Assembly (NCBI GenBank): GCA_026398875.1
Contig: JAPLSB010000015.1
Coordinates: forward strand, 107,732 to 171,731
Direction of reading: 5' to 3'
Source: Gammaproteobacteria bacterium
GTDB lineage: Bacteria > Pseudomonadota > Gammaproteobacteria > Nevskiales > Nevskiaceae
Length of the DNA: 64,000 bases
Shown: positions 25,711-33,865 of the stretch, one piece after another
Layout of the letters: each line of letters begins with the position of its first letter
Position numbering within the stretch: position 1 is the first letter of the stretch
The notes under the pieces: generated by a model
What the model saw: the letters and a program-made list of their open reading frames with translations, nothing else
Database searches by the model: none
What the model was told of the DNA's origin: nothing
Made by a program: the position numbers and the translations under genes

Positions 25711-26160
25711 TTGCTTGCCTCTCCCCCCGGGAGAGGTCGACGCGCAGCGGCGGGTGAGGGGCTCGGCCCGATCAACGCGCGAGCGTTGTCCTCCGCGGCC
25801 TCTCTCAATCCGCTGGACGAATACGTCCAGTGCTCCCCCAGCGGCCGACGCAAGTCGCTTTTGCTTGCCTCTCCCCCTGGGAGAGGTCGACGCGCAGCGG
25901 CGGGTGAGGGACTCGGCCCGATCAACGCGCGAACGCTGTCCTCGGCGGCCTCTCTCAAACCGCTGGACGAATACGTCCAGTGCTCCCCCAGCGGCCGAGG
26001 CGAGTCGCCGTTGCTTGCCTCTCCCCCCGGGAGAGGTCGACGCGCAGCGGCGGGTGAGGGACTCGGCCCGATCAGCGTGCGAACGCTTCAGTGGGCGGGC
26101 TCTCTCAAACCGCTGGACGGGTATATCCAGCGCTCCCCCAGCGGCCGAGGCCAGTAGGAC
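25711..26160 (+). repeat. three tandem 150-bp repeats inside the glcDEF operon
   Basis: Units begin at 25711, 25861 and 26011 with the same TTGCTTGCCTCTCCCC. Units 1 and 2 differ at 10 of 150 positions; unit 3 is more diverged and degenerates in its last 10 bp. Each carries a hairpin CCTCTCCC...GGGAGAGG near its start and, in units 1 and 2, CTGGACG...CGTCCAG near its end; in unit 3 the second stem is reduced to CTGGA...TCCAG. The period is 50 codons, and two plus-strand frames stay open across all three units, one running into glcF. The low-complexity translations look non-natural, so this is best read as a noncoding interspersed repeat amplified in the 480-bp glcE-glcF gap. Confidence 0.92.
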
Positions 26161-26164
26161 ATCC

Positions 26165-27394
26165 ATGCAAACCAACCTCGCCGACTTCATCCGCGACACG
26201 CCGCAAGGCCAGGAAGCCGACCGCATCCTGCGCGCCTGCGTGCACTGCGGCTTCTGCAACGCGACCTGCCCGACCTATCAGCTGCTCGGCGACGAACTCG
26301 ACGGCCCGCGTGGCCGGATCTATCAGATCAAGTCGGTGCTCGAAGGTGCCGCCGTCACCACGGAGACCCGCGATCACCTCGACCGCTGCCTGACCTGCCG
26401 CAGCTGCGAATCGACCTGCCCGAGCGGCGTGCAGTACGGCCGCTTGGTCGACATCGGCCGCGAAGTCGTCGAAGCCCGCGTACCGCGCAGCGCGCCGCAG
26501 CGGCTGATCCGCTGGGCCTTGCGGTTGGTGCTGCCGAAGCCGGCGCTGTTCGGCTTCCTGCTGGCGCTGGGACGGCTGTTCCGGCCGCTGCTGCCGAAGC
26601 TGCTGAAAGACGCCGTGCCGCTGCCGCGCCCGGCCGGCATCTGGCCAGCGGCCCGCCACACCCGCCGGCTGGTGATCGCCGGTGGCTGCGTGCAGCCGTC
26701 GCTGGCACCGGACATCGACAGCGCCGCCGCCCGCGTGCTGGACGCCATCGGCATCAGTGCCGTACCGGTTTCGATCGGCTGCTGTGGTGCCGTCGCCTAC
26801 CACCTGAATGCGCAGGCCGATGGTCTGGACACCGCCCGCAGCGCGATCGACCGGCTCTGCGCGGCGCTCGATGCCGGTGCCGAGGGCATCATCGTGTCGG
26901 CGTCCGGCTGTGCCAGTTTCGTCGCCGAATACGCCCATCACCTGCACGGTGATGCGGCCTACGCGGCCCGCGCCGAACGGGTCTCCGCCGCGCTGATCGA
27001 TCTCACTGCCGTGCTGAGCCGCGAAGCCGCGGCTTTCGATGCCGCGCTGGCGCGCGCGCCAGCCAAGCCGGAAGCCATTGCCTTCCATTCGCCATGCACC
27101 TTGCAGCACGGTCTGAAGAACAAGGGGCAGGTCGAGCGCCTGCTGACCGTCGCCGGCTTCCGCACCACGGCGGTGGCCGACAGCCATCTCTGCTGCGGCT
27201 CGGCCGGCACCTATTCGATCCTGCAGCCGGAGCTGTCAGCCACGCTCAAGGCCAACAAGCTGGCCGCGCTCGAAGCCGGCCAGCCGTCGCGGATCGCCAC
27301 CGCCAACATCGGCTGCCTCACGCACCTGGCCAGTGATGCAAAGCGGCCGGTCGAACACTGGATCGAGCTGATCGCCGAGCGGCTCGGCGTCTGA
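26165..27394 (+). CDS. glcF: glycolate oxidase iron-sulfur subunit
   Basis: A 409-aa protein (GlcF of E. coli is 407). Two ferredoxin-type [4Fe-4S] motifs (Cys25/28/31/35 and Cys75/78/81/85) are followed by two CCG domains (IGCCGAVAYHL and HLCCGSAGTYS) of the heterodisulfide-reductase type. It passes electrons from GlcDE to the quinone pool at the inner membrane. The ATG at 26165 gives the family N-terminus; the same frame is open upstream through the 150-bp repeats, but that extension has no similarity to GlcF. Confidence 0.93.
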   Translation: MQTNLADFIRDTPQGQEADRILRACVHCGFCNATCPTYQLLGDELDGPRGRIYQIKSVLEGAAVTTETRDHLDRCLTCRSCESTCPSGVQYGRLVDIGREVVEARVPRSAPQRLIRWALRLVLPKPALFGFLLALGRLFRPLLPKLLKDAVPLPRPAGIWPAARHTRRLVIAGGCVQPSLAPDIDSAAARVLDAIGISAVPVSIGCCGAVAYHLNAQADGLDTARSAIDRLCAALDAGAEGIIVSASGCASFVAEYAHHLHGDAAYAARAERVSAALIDLTAVLSREAAAFDAALARAPAKPEAIAFHSPCTLQHGLKNKGQVERLLTVAGFRTTAVADSHLCCGSAGTYSILQPELSATLKANKLAALEAGQPSRIATANIGCLTHLASDAKRPVEHWIELIAERLGV

Positions 27395-27402
27395 CGCTGG
27401 CG

Positions 27403-27687
27403 GCGGCGTACTGGATACCGGCTTTCGCCGGTAAGACGATGGGCAAGCGCAGCGCGTTCTTCACCCTCTGCCATGCCGGCGAAAGCCGGCAGCCAGTGTC
27501 ACGTTGACCGCTGTGCGCCAAGCTCGGCGGATGGTCACGTTGCCGAAGCGGCGGCGTACTGGATACCGGCTTTCGCCGGTATGACGGTGGGCAAGCGCCG
27601 CGCGTTCTTGACGATCTGTCGTGCCGGCGAAAGCCGGCATCCAGCGTCACGTTGACCGCTGTTCGCCAGGCTCGGCGGATGGTCACG
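27403..27687. repeat. two tandem REP/BIME-like units
   Basis: A 148-bp unit (27403-27550) is followed by a second copy (27551 to about 27687). Each holds ATACCGGCTTTCGCCGGTA and, about 45 bp on, GCCGGCGAAAGCCGGC: two inverted copies of the widespread GGCTTTCGCC palindrome. The second unit ends in GGTCACG, whose TCA (27683-27685) is the stop codon of the minus-strand cupin gene. No gene lies in this interval. Confidence 0.85.
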
Positions 27688-28360
27688 CCGTCGGCAGCTT
27701 CGCCCTTGGCGGCAAGTGCCCGGCCTTGAACCAGATCCGGCAGCCTTCGCGCGAGAACGGCGTGTGTGACGAGCCGGGCGGCACGCGGTACCAGGTGCCG
27801 GCCGGGTAGTCGCCGAACTCGTCGGACAGCGTGCCGGCGAGCACGAACACTTCCTCGCCGCCGTCGTGCAGGTGATGCACGGATGTGCAGCCCGGCGCGA
27901 AGTCGATCAGCTTGACGACTTCGTCGCCGAACCGGTGCAGCAGGATTTCCCGCTGGCCCGGCACGCGGCCGGGCTGCCATTCGGCCGTGTTCGTGTCGAT
28001 CGCGAACTGCGCCGTGTCGCCGGCTTCGAACTGCCAGAGCTTGACCAGGATCGTGCAGCCCTGCGGCGATTTCGGGATGTGCCGCGAACCGATCGGGTTA
28101 CGCACGTAGCTGCCGGCGGGATAGGCGCCGTGCTCGTCCTCGAACACGCCGTCACATACGTAGAACTCTTCGCCACCGCCGTGCGTGTGGGCGGAAAACG
28201 ATGAGCCCGGCGCATAGCGGACCAGGCTGGTGGCGCGCGCCACTTCACCGCCATCGCGGTCCAGCGGCTTGCGCTCGACACCGGGCAGCGGCGACGGCGT
28301 CCACGGCATCGCCGTGGTATCGGTCACCACCCGCTGCGCGTAGTCGGTGTGCAGCTTCAC
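27683..28360 (-). CDS. ChrR-like double cupin protein
   Basis: A 225-aa protein with two tandem cupin domains. Repeat 1 has FSAHTHGGGEEFYVCDGVFEDE and repeat 2 has SVHHLHDGGEEVFVLAGTLSDE; each supplies the His/Glu metal set. This is the cupin arrangement of ChrR-type anti-sigma factors, but the N-terminal zinc anti-sigma domain is absent and no ECF sigma gene is adjacent, so an enzymatic or metal-sensing role is possible. It starts at GTG, overlapping the stop of the upstream hydrolase gene (GTGA). Its stop codon lies in the repeat downstream. Confidence 0.85.
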   Translation of the reverse strand: MKLHTDYAQRVVTDTTAMPWTPSPLPGVERKPLDRDGGEVARATSLVRYAPGSSFSAHTHGGGEEFYVCDGVFEDEHGAYPAGSYVRNPIGSRHIPKSPQGCTILVKLWQFEAGDTAQFAIDTNTAEWQPGRVPGQREILLHRFGDEVVKLIDFAPGCTSVHHLHDGGEEVFVLAGTLSDEFGDYPAGTWYRVPPGSSHTPFSREGCRIWFKAGHLPPRAKLPTA

Positions 28361-29061
28361 GGCTTCGCCAGCGCGCCGGCGACGATGTCGAACACGCCGC
28401 GGTCGACGACCATGCCGAGGTGGCTGCAGCGCACTTCGATGTGCCGGACGTGGCGGTTGTGGCGGTCGATGCAGGCGCCCCAGCTGACGATGCCGTCGTG
28501 GCGGTCGTACAGCGCGGTGACCGGCACCGGAATGGTCTTCGCGGTTTCGCGCGCGTCGGCGGCGCTGGCCATCCGGTCGAGATCGACGCCCTTGCGCTTG
28601 TAGCTGCGGCCGACCGCAGTGAACTTCGCGCCGCCGATCACCGGCGAGCCGAGCGTGATCACCTGATCGACCCACTCCGGATGCTCGCGGGCAACATCGC
28701 GGGCCATCGCGCCGCCCAGGCTCCAGCCGACCAGCTTGACCTTGGCGCCACTGCTGTTCGAGAAGCGCTGGACCTGTTCGACCAGTGCCGGCTGCAGCCG
28801 CTTGAGGTTGCCGGTGTTGCGCCCCAGCCCCCAGCTGATCGCCTGGTAGCCCAGCGCCTTCAGCCGGCGCGTCAGCAGCGCCACGGCCAGGTCATCGGCC
28901 GCGAAGCCGGGCACCACCATCACCGGCTCGCCATGGCCGCGCGGCAGCGCGGCGGCGAACGGCCGCGGCAGGAAGCTGGTCAGCAGCTCGGGCACCGAAC
29001 GCAGTTCCCAGAGCAGCAGCTTCGGGGACGGGGTCATCAGGCTGCGATCAGGGGTCGACAT
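28357..29061 (-). CDS. alpha/beta hydrolase
   Basis: About 234 aa. Seen: a MVVPGFAADDLAVALL oxyanion-hole region, nucleophile elbow LVGWSLGGAMARDVA, DRHDGIVSW with the likely acid residue, and CSHLGMVVD with the likely catalytic His. It resembles small lipase/esterase-like cytoplasmic proteins, sometimes grouped near PGAP1/triacylglycerol lipase. The start is uncertain between ATG at 29061 and ATG at 29037. Its last codons overlap the cupin gene start, so the two are translationally coupled. Confidence 0.85.
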   Translation of the reverse strand: MSTPDRSLMTPSPKLLLWELRSVPELLTSFLPRPFAAALPRGHGEPVMVVPGFAADDLAVALLTRRLKALGYQAISWGLGRNTGNLKRLQPALVEQVQRFSNSSGAKVKLVGWSLGGAMARDVAREHPEWVDQVITLGSPVIGGAKFTAVGRSYKRKGVDLDRMASAADARETAKTIPVPVTALYDRHDGIVSWGACIDRHNRHVRHIEVRCSHLGMVVDRGVFDIVAGALAKP

Positions 29062-29128
29062 CGGCGGACTCGTTTGGGGTGCGGACGGTATTGTCCGATG
29101 CGCGGCGCGCTGGCGCGAGCCGTTGAAA

Positions 29129-30091
29129 TCAGCAGGCAGTCGCGCCGGGCCGTGCACGCGTCGACGCGGCGTCGAAGATCTTCTCGGCATTGGCAGCCAG
29201 GAAGTTGCGGAAGATCAGCGGATGGCCGTCATCGGCCCACAGCGGCGCGCCGTCGGCATCGATGGCCTGGCCGCGTTCGATGATCTCGACGAACTGCCGT
29301 TCGCTGCTGGCGCTGCCCAGCTGGCCATCGGCTTCGAGCACCGGTGTCGCCATCGTTGCGGCCATCGTCGCGGTCTGGCGCAGCCGGCTACCACGCGCGC
29401 CCTGGATCGCCGGCAACAGCGTGAAGCCTGCGGACTGCATCGCTGCCGCCATCGCCTCGATGCCGGCAAAGCCGGCCGACGGCACGTCGATCGTCACGTG
29501 GTTGAAGTCCGGGCCAAGGGCCAGCGCGCTGGCCGCTTCGCCGGAGATTGCCGCCACCGCTTCCAGCGTGGCGCGGGCGATCGGCGGGCCGGGGCGGGCC
29601 ATCAGCACTTCAGTGAAATGGGTGATGAAACGGGCGCTGTCGGCCTCGTTCAGGCCGCCGGCAGCTTCGGCCTGCTCGATCAGCGCAACGAACGGCGCGT
29701 GATCGGCAGCCGCCGCCTGGGCCGCGCAATCGGCGCGGATCGGGTCGGCCACCGCCGCTGGAAACGCCGCCAGATCGACCTCGCTGACGAAAATCTTGAA
29801 CTGCTGCGCGTCATCGCCGATCACTTGCAGATCGAAGCTGCGCAGCTTCTTGGCGGGAAACAGGTAGTCGCGCTCGCGATGCAGGCCAAGCACGCGGGCC
29901 GCGCGGACAAACAGCGCGGCAGCGGCGGGATCGGCCGTGCGGATCGCGCCGTGATCGTTCAGGAAGCGCCCGCCCTGGGCGGCGACCAGCCGCTGCAGGC
30001 GGACGAAATCAGGAACGTGGCGCGCGAACTTCGCGGTGGCTGCGGCGACGAAGCGCTCGCGAAGTTCGCGCGGGGAGAGCAGGGCAGGCAT
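29129..30091 (-). CDS. DUF1338 / 2-oxoadipate dioxygenase-decarboxylase-like protein
   Basis: A 320-aa protein of the HglS/YdcJ family (DUF1338). Likely metal ligands are His47 in RFLNDHGAIRT, His198 in PDFNHVTIDV and Glu269 or Glu272 in RQFVEIIERG. HglS converts 2-oxoadipate to D-2-hydroxyglutarate in lysine catabolism; this is the shorter form (HglS is about 460 aa), so its substrate may differ. It lies in a minus-strand series with modest gaps. Confidence 0.82.
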   Translation of the reverse strand: MPALLSPRELRERFVAAATAKFARHVPDFVRLQRLVAAQGGRFLNDHGAIRTADPAAAALFVRAARVLGLHRERDYLFPAKKLRSFDLQVIGDDAQQFKIFVSEVDLAAFPAAVADPIRADCAAQAAAADHAPFVALIEQAEAAGGLNEADSARFITHFTEVLMARPGPPIARATLEAVAAISGEAASALALGPDFNHVTIDVPSAGFAGIEAMAAAMQSAGFTLLPAIQGARGSRLRQTATMAATMATPVLEADGQLGSASSERQFVEIIERGQAIDADGAPLWADDGHPLIFRNFLAANAEKIFDAASTRARPGATAC

Positions 30092-30161
30092 CGGCGGCGC
30101 CTCATCAGATCGGATTGCCCGAGCTTAAACACAGCGCCGCCGGCCCGCCGGCTGCGTGCCC

Positions 30162-30827
30162 TCAGTAGGTCAGGCGGACGCCGGCGCGAATCGAGTTGTA
30201 GTCCTGCTCGGCGAAGTCGTTTTCCAGATGCGTGTAGCGGTACTCGCCGAACAGGCTCAGCGAACGGTTGATCCGGAAGCTCAGGCCGCCGAGCAGGTCG
30301 ACGCCATCGACTTCGTCGGCGTCGGAGTTGCTGCCGTCCGGCGACAGCGCGATGTAGCCGATACGGCCGTAGGTCTGGACGTCGCGCGAGGCGTCGTATT
30401 CGAACAGCGCGCCGAAGTCGTAGCCGCTGGCTTCATCGGTCACCGTGAAGCCTTCGAAGCTGGTGTCGATCTGCTGGCTGACGTAGTGGCCGTAGCCACC
30501 AAGCCGGAACACTGGCGACACCGGCAGCAGCACGCCGCCGCCGATCCGGTACTCGTCCGATTCGGAGGTGACCTTGGAGTTGTCGAACTCGGTGTCGGTA
30601 TCCGAGTACGTGTACTCGCCGCCGAGGAACAGGCCCGAATAGCCCAGGAAGATCTTGCCGCGCACGCCGAGATCGGCGCCTTCCGGCTTCGTCGTATCCA
30701 GGCCGTTGTCGTTTTCGATGAAGTTCAGGCCGGCGAAGCCGTACAGGTCGACACCCGGGGCGCCGTTGGCGAAGGCAGAGACAGGGGCGAGGAAGGCGGC
30801 AGCGGTCAGCAGCGTCTTGATATTCAT
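30162..30827 (-). CDS. YfaZ-like outer membrane beta-barrel protein
   Basis: A 221-aa exported protein. The signal peptide is about 21 residues (ending SAFA, then NGA). The mature part is rich in alternating aromatic/Gly strands (VDLYGFAGLNFI, LFLGGEYTYSD, YGRIGYIALS, LFGEYRYTHLEND) and ends in an aromatic residue (RAGVRLTY), as BAM substrates do. It matches YfaZ/porin-like small barrels of unknown function. Confidence 0.82.
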   Translation of the reverse strand: MNIKTLLTAAAFLAPVSAFANGAPGVDLYGFAGLNFIENDNGLDTTKPEGADLGVRGKIFLGYSGLFLGGEYTYSDTDTEFDNSKVTSESDEYRIGGGVLLPVSPVFRLGGYGHYVSQQIDTSFEGFTVTDEASGYDFGALFEYDASRDVQTYGRIGYIALSPDGSNSDADEVDGVDLLGGLSFRINRSLSLFGEYRYTHLENDFAEQDYNSIRAGVRLTY

Positions 30828-30912
30828 TGGGGGTGGATGAGTCCGGTGATGGCCCGATCGGGCCGGGGTCGATGCGAGACGGCGGCATCAGGCGCGGCGA
30901 GAGTGGCGCGGC

Positions 30913-31884
30913 TTAGCTGAGCGTTCGCTGAACAAGTGTACCGGTGCGTCTATCGCCCTCGCTGATCTGCACTGCGGCCTGCCGGCCGGCCTCGACGGCC
31001 AGTGTCACGCGGCTGCCGAGGCAGGCATCGCTGGCGTACAGCAGACCGTCAGCCAGCGTCACCACCGGCACGCCGATCGTTGTCGCTGCGAACGCATAGC
31101 GCCAGCGATGCGCGGATGCCGCGACCGACGCCGTTGCCGTGCCGAGGCGTTCGGCGGTCAGCGCGATCAACTGCTCGGCGGCAGCATCGGCGCCGAGTTC
31201 AAGCTGCGCGGCAGACCACGCCGCACTGGCCTGCACGGTCAGCCGTGGCGGGCCGCTGCGGCCGGGCTTGGCGTCTTCACGAGCGATCCAGGCCAGCGGG
31301 TCGTCGCCGCTGCCGCCGTGATGCGTGAAGCCGTCCGGCAGCGCTGCGGCCGGCGTCCACATCAGCGTCCAGTTCGGCGCGTATCGGACGGCCGCCAGCG
31401 GGCCGCAATCAATGCCGGCGGCGGTCAGCAGCGGGATCGCCTGCGGCGTCGGAATGGTGATCAGCAGCGTGTCGCAATCAAACACGGTGTCGTGCTCGGC
31501 GAAGCGCAGCTGCCAGCCGGACGGCCGTGGCCCGCGCGTGATGGCGGTCACCGTATGGCTGCAGTGCAGCGCCAGCCCCTGAGCCCAGTGCTGGGCCAGA
31601 TGGTTGAACGTCGGGTTCGCGATCCAGCCGCCAGCGCCGTCTTTCGGCGCGATGGCCGGCCACGGCAGCAACGGACCCACGCCGAGTGCAGCGGCGTCGG
31701 CGGCCGTGGCGCGCAGGTATTGCACGCCGTGATCGAAGCTGCCGGCCGCGCCATCGCGCGAGGCCATGCGGCCGCCGGCGCGACGGCCCTTGTCGAACAG
31801 CGTGACGTCGAATCCGGCAGCGACCAGCGCGCGGGCTGCAGACAGGCCGGTGACACCGGCGCCGATGATGGCAATGCGGTTCAT
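30913..31884 (-). CDS. FAD-dependent oxidoreductase (renalase-like)
   Basis: A 323-aa flavoprotein. The Rossmann motif GAGVTGLSAARAL is at residues 8-20 and is followed by the FDKGRRAGGRMASR segment typical of renalase/amine-oxidase-like FAD proteins. YASDACLGSRVTLAVEAGRQAA near the end is the C-terminal FAD-binding part. The substrate is unknown. The ATG at 31884 is immediately before the FAD motif; the upstream gene on the same strand ends 28 nt away. Confidence 0.85.
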   Translation of the reverse strand: MNRIAIIGAGVTGLSAARALVAAGFDVTLFDKGRRAGGRMASRDGAAGSFDHGVQYLRATAADAAALGVGPLLPWPAIAPKDGAGGWIANPTFNHLAQHWAQGLALHCSHTVTAITRGPRPSGWQLRFAEHDTVFDCDTLLITIPTPQAIPLLTAAGIDCGPLAAVRYAPNWTLMWTPAAALPDGFTHHGGSGDDPLAWIAREDAKPGRSGPPRLTVQASAAWSAAQLELGADAAAEQLIALTAERLGTATASVAASAHRWRYAFAATTIGVPVVTLADGLLYASDACLGSRVTLAVEAGRQAAVQISEGDRRTGTLVQRTLS

Positions 31885-31912
31885 GTGCGAAAGCGGGAAG
31901 TGGGGAAGGAGG

Positions 31913-32656
31913 TCAGCGCAGGTCGAGATCAGGTCCGACCTGATCGGCCGTCGGCTCGCCGAGCAGCCGTTGCGCCGGCTCGGCGGCTTCGGCATCGCGG
32001 CACGAGGCCAGCAGCTGCAGCCAGTGGATCGGCCGCAGATTGATCTCGGCACGCAGCGGCGCGCGGCGCTGTTCGCGCAGCTGGCTGCCATCGCTGAGCA
32101 GCACGCCGCAGGTTTTGGGAATCGCGTCGAGATCGGCCGGCTTGGCGATCGCCGCCGGCAGCACGTACCAGAGCTGCTGCGACAGCAGTTCGTAGCTGAG
32201 CCGCTTGGCCGCGTTGCGCAAGTCCGATTTCAGATCGGCACGCGACACCTTGATTTCGTAGACCCGTGGCCGGATGCGCCGCTCGTCCAGCGTGCGCGGC
32301 AGCGCGAAGACATCGGGCCGCACGGTGATCCAGCGTTCTTCCGGCTTCACCTTGAAGCTGCGGCCGGTGAAGGTCATCCAGCCGTCGCGCTGCAGCTGCG
32401 TGGCGACCTGCCGAACCAGCGCCTCGTGGGCGTCGAGCGCGGCGCGATTGCGCGCCAGCTGGCTGCCGAGTGCCGTGATGCCGCTGGCGGTGACCCGGAT
32501 CGTCTCGCTGCCGAGCGCATCGCGATGCAGCTCGACCAGCCCGCCGACCAGCAGGTCGATCTCCAGGTTATCGCGCACCGGCCAGCCGGCCGAGCGCCAG
32601 TAATCGCGCAGGCGTTTCAGGTGGCTGGGCGTGATCGGGGGCGACTGCGGCATCAT
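31913..32656 (-). CDS. MmcB-like PD-(D/E)XK nuclease-fold protein
   Basis: About 247 aa. The N-terminal part, residues 1-100, looks like a helical, possibly winged-helix region. The central part has RPDVFALP, then RVYEIKVSRADLKSDLRN: the Asp and E-I-K spacing of a PD-(D/E)XK nuclease fold, close to MmcB (DUF1052) DNA-repair proteins. The start is uncertain: ATG at 32656 or 32653, or GTG at 32686. It is divergent from the HNH gene by about 50 bp, which together with the SprT-like gene suggests a DNA-damage context. Confidence 0.65.
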   Translation of the reverse strand: MMPQSPPITPSHLKRLRDYWRSAGWPVRDNLEIDLLVGGLVELHRDALGSETIRVTASGITALGSQLARNRAALDAHEALVRQVATQLQRDGWMTFTGRSFKVKPEERWITVRPDVFALPRTLDERRIRPRVYEIKVSRADLKSDLRNAAKRLSYELLSQQLWYVLPAAIAKPADLDAIPKTCGVLLSDGSQLREQRRAPLRAEINLRPIHWLQLLASCRDAEAAEPAQRLLGEPTADQVGPDLDLR

Positions 32657-32708
32657 CGGCACATCGTACCGAAGCGCCTTCTCCACCGACCCGTCAGCGC
32701 TGATCCCG

Positions 32709-33068
32709 ATGCCGCGCGCCCGCCTTGCAGTGACCCCGGAGCCCGACGACGCGCGGCTGTCGGCGCGTCGACCGAAACCGCCGGCCGATGGCGGCTGCGA
32801 GCTGTGCCATCGGCCGCTGCCGTTGACTTTTCACCACCTGATTCCGCGCCGGATGCACGACCGCCGCTGGTTCCGCGATCACTTCACGCTGGCCGAAATG
32901 CGCTCGCGCGGTGCCTGGCTGTGCCGCCAGTGTCACGTGTTCATTCACGAGCATTTCGACGAAGCCACGCTCGGCCGGCGGCTGAACACGCTGGCGCTGT
33001 TGATGGCCGAGCCGCTGGTTGCCCACCACCTGGAATGGGCCGCGCGGCAGCGGGTCGCCAAGCCGTGA
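32709..33068 (+). CDS. HNH-type nuclease domain protein
   Basis: A 119-aa protein. CELC near residues 30-33, TFHHLIPRRMH at 40-50, and LCRQCHVFIHEHFD make a zinc-stabilised HNH (beta-beta-alpha metal) motif with two CxxC pairs and the HH catalytic core. It is probably a small DNA nuclease or a DNA-binding relative. It overlaps the next start by 4 nt (GTGA at 33065-33068). Confidence 0.75.
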   Translation: MPRARLAVTPEPDDARLSARRPKPPADGGCELCHRPLPLTFHHLIPRRMHDRRWFRDHFTLAEMRSRGAWLCRQCHVFIHEHFDEATLGRRLNTLALLMAEPLVAHHLEWAARQRVAKP

Positions 33069-33232
33069 AGACCAAGCCCTGCGACTGCTGCGCGCAGCCG
33101 GTGACGGTGGCCTACCGGTTCCAGATCGCCCCGGCGAAGGACTGGCGCTTCGCTTGTCCGGCCTGCCTGCCGGCCGAACAGGCCAAGCCCGGCTATCGCT
33201 ACGGCGGCACCTGGAAAGGCAGCCGCCACTGA
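33065..33232 (+). CDS. small Cys-rich (zinc-ribbon-like) protein
   Basis: A 55-aa protein starting at GTG and overlapping the HNH stop. CDCC near the N-terminus and CPAC about 22 residues later give a four- or five-Cys zinc-ribbon pattern. The Lys/Arg-rich C-terminal tail (YRYGGTWKGSRH) is basic and could contact nucleic acid. No family is recognised. The coupling to HNH and the short gap (30 nt) to the SprT-like gene make it part of a three-gene unit. Confidence 0.6.
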   Translation: MKTKPCDCCAQPVTVAYRFQIAPAKDWRFACPACLPAEQAKPGYRYGGTWKGSRH

Positions 33233-33262
33233 TGCGCCGGACTTCGGCATGATCCGCGGCCG

Positions 33263-33826
33263 ATGAAGACCTCGCCCGATTTCTGGAACCAGCCGCTGTC
33301 GGCACCGTGGAAGCAGGTGCCGCTGGTGCGTGATGCGCGCGGCGTGGAGTGGGAGCAGGGCGCGATCAACCGCAATCCGCTGAAGGTGCGCGAGCGGCTG
33401 GAGCGCGCGGTCGATCACTGGGTTGATCGCGCCCGGGAGATTCCGCATCTGTCGAAGCTCGGCGCGCCGCTGCCGAAGCCGAAGGTGCTGTACGACCTGA
33501 AAGGCGGCATCGCCGGCATGGCGGCAACGATGGTGCGGCCGCGGGCGCTGCCCGAGCAGTGGATCCGCATCCACCCGGATCTGCTGGCGCGCTACCCGGT
33601 GCGGATGATCCAGCAGACCATTCCGCACGAGATCGCCCATCTGGTGATCGACTGGTATTTGCCGAAGGTGCGCGAGCCGCACGGCCCGGAATGGATGGGC
33701 GTGATGATCTGGTTCGGCCGGCCGCCGCTGGCGTTCCACGACATGGAAGCTGCACCGTCCGTGCGCGGGCGGGCGAAGGCGGCCGGAGCCCCGTTGCTGT
33801 TCGAAGCGCCGCACGGCCGGCGCTGA
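33263..33826 (+). CDS. SprT-like zinc metalloprotease
   Basis: A 187-aa protein. HEIAH at residues 122-126, preceded by an amphipathic helix, and PHGPEWMGVM supplying the third ligand His are the SprT/Spartan signature. Eukaryotic Spartan degrades DNA-protein crosslinks; bacterial SprT is poorly studied. The usual C-terminal Cys zinc ribbon of SprT is missing; the separate 55-aa Cys-rich protein encoded just upstream may replace it (inference). Confidence 0.85.
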   Translation: MKTSPDFWNQPLSAPWKQVPLVRDARGVEWEQGAINRNPLKVRERLERAVDHWVDRAREIPHLSKLGAPLPKPKVLYDLKGGIAGMAATMVRPRALPEQWIRIHPDLLARYPVRMIQQTIPHEIAHLVIDWYLPKVREPHGPEWMGVMIWFGRPPLAFHDMEAAPSVRGRAKAAGAPLLFEAPHGRR

Positions 33827-33865
33827 GGTTCGGCCCGGCCCGATCCGGCCCAATTCAAGCTGGTT

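Noticed and set aside
25681..26157. 158-residue protein with three 50-residue repeats
   Set aside because: A frame of the 150-bp DNA repeats; the Arg/Gly/Ser-rich translation and lack of a ribosome-binding site argue against a real repeat protein.
25711..26160. CRISPR-like array
   Set aside because: Repeats are 150 bp, directly adjacent with no unique spacers, and no cas genes are present.
25715..26164. 150-residue N-terminal extension of GlcF through the tandem repeats
   Set aside because: The GlcF family starts at the ATG at 26165; the extension is the translated noncoding repeat, although it is open and in frame.
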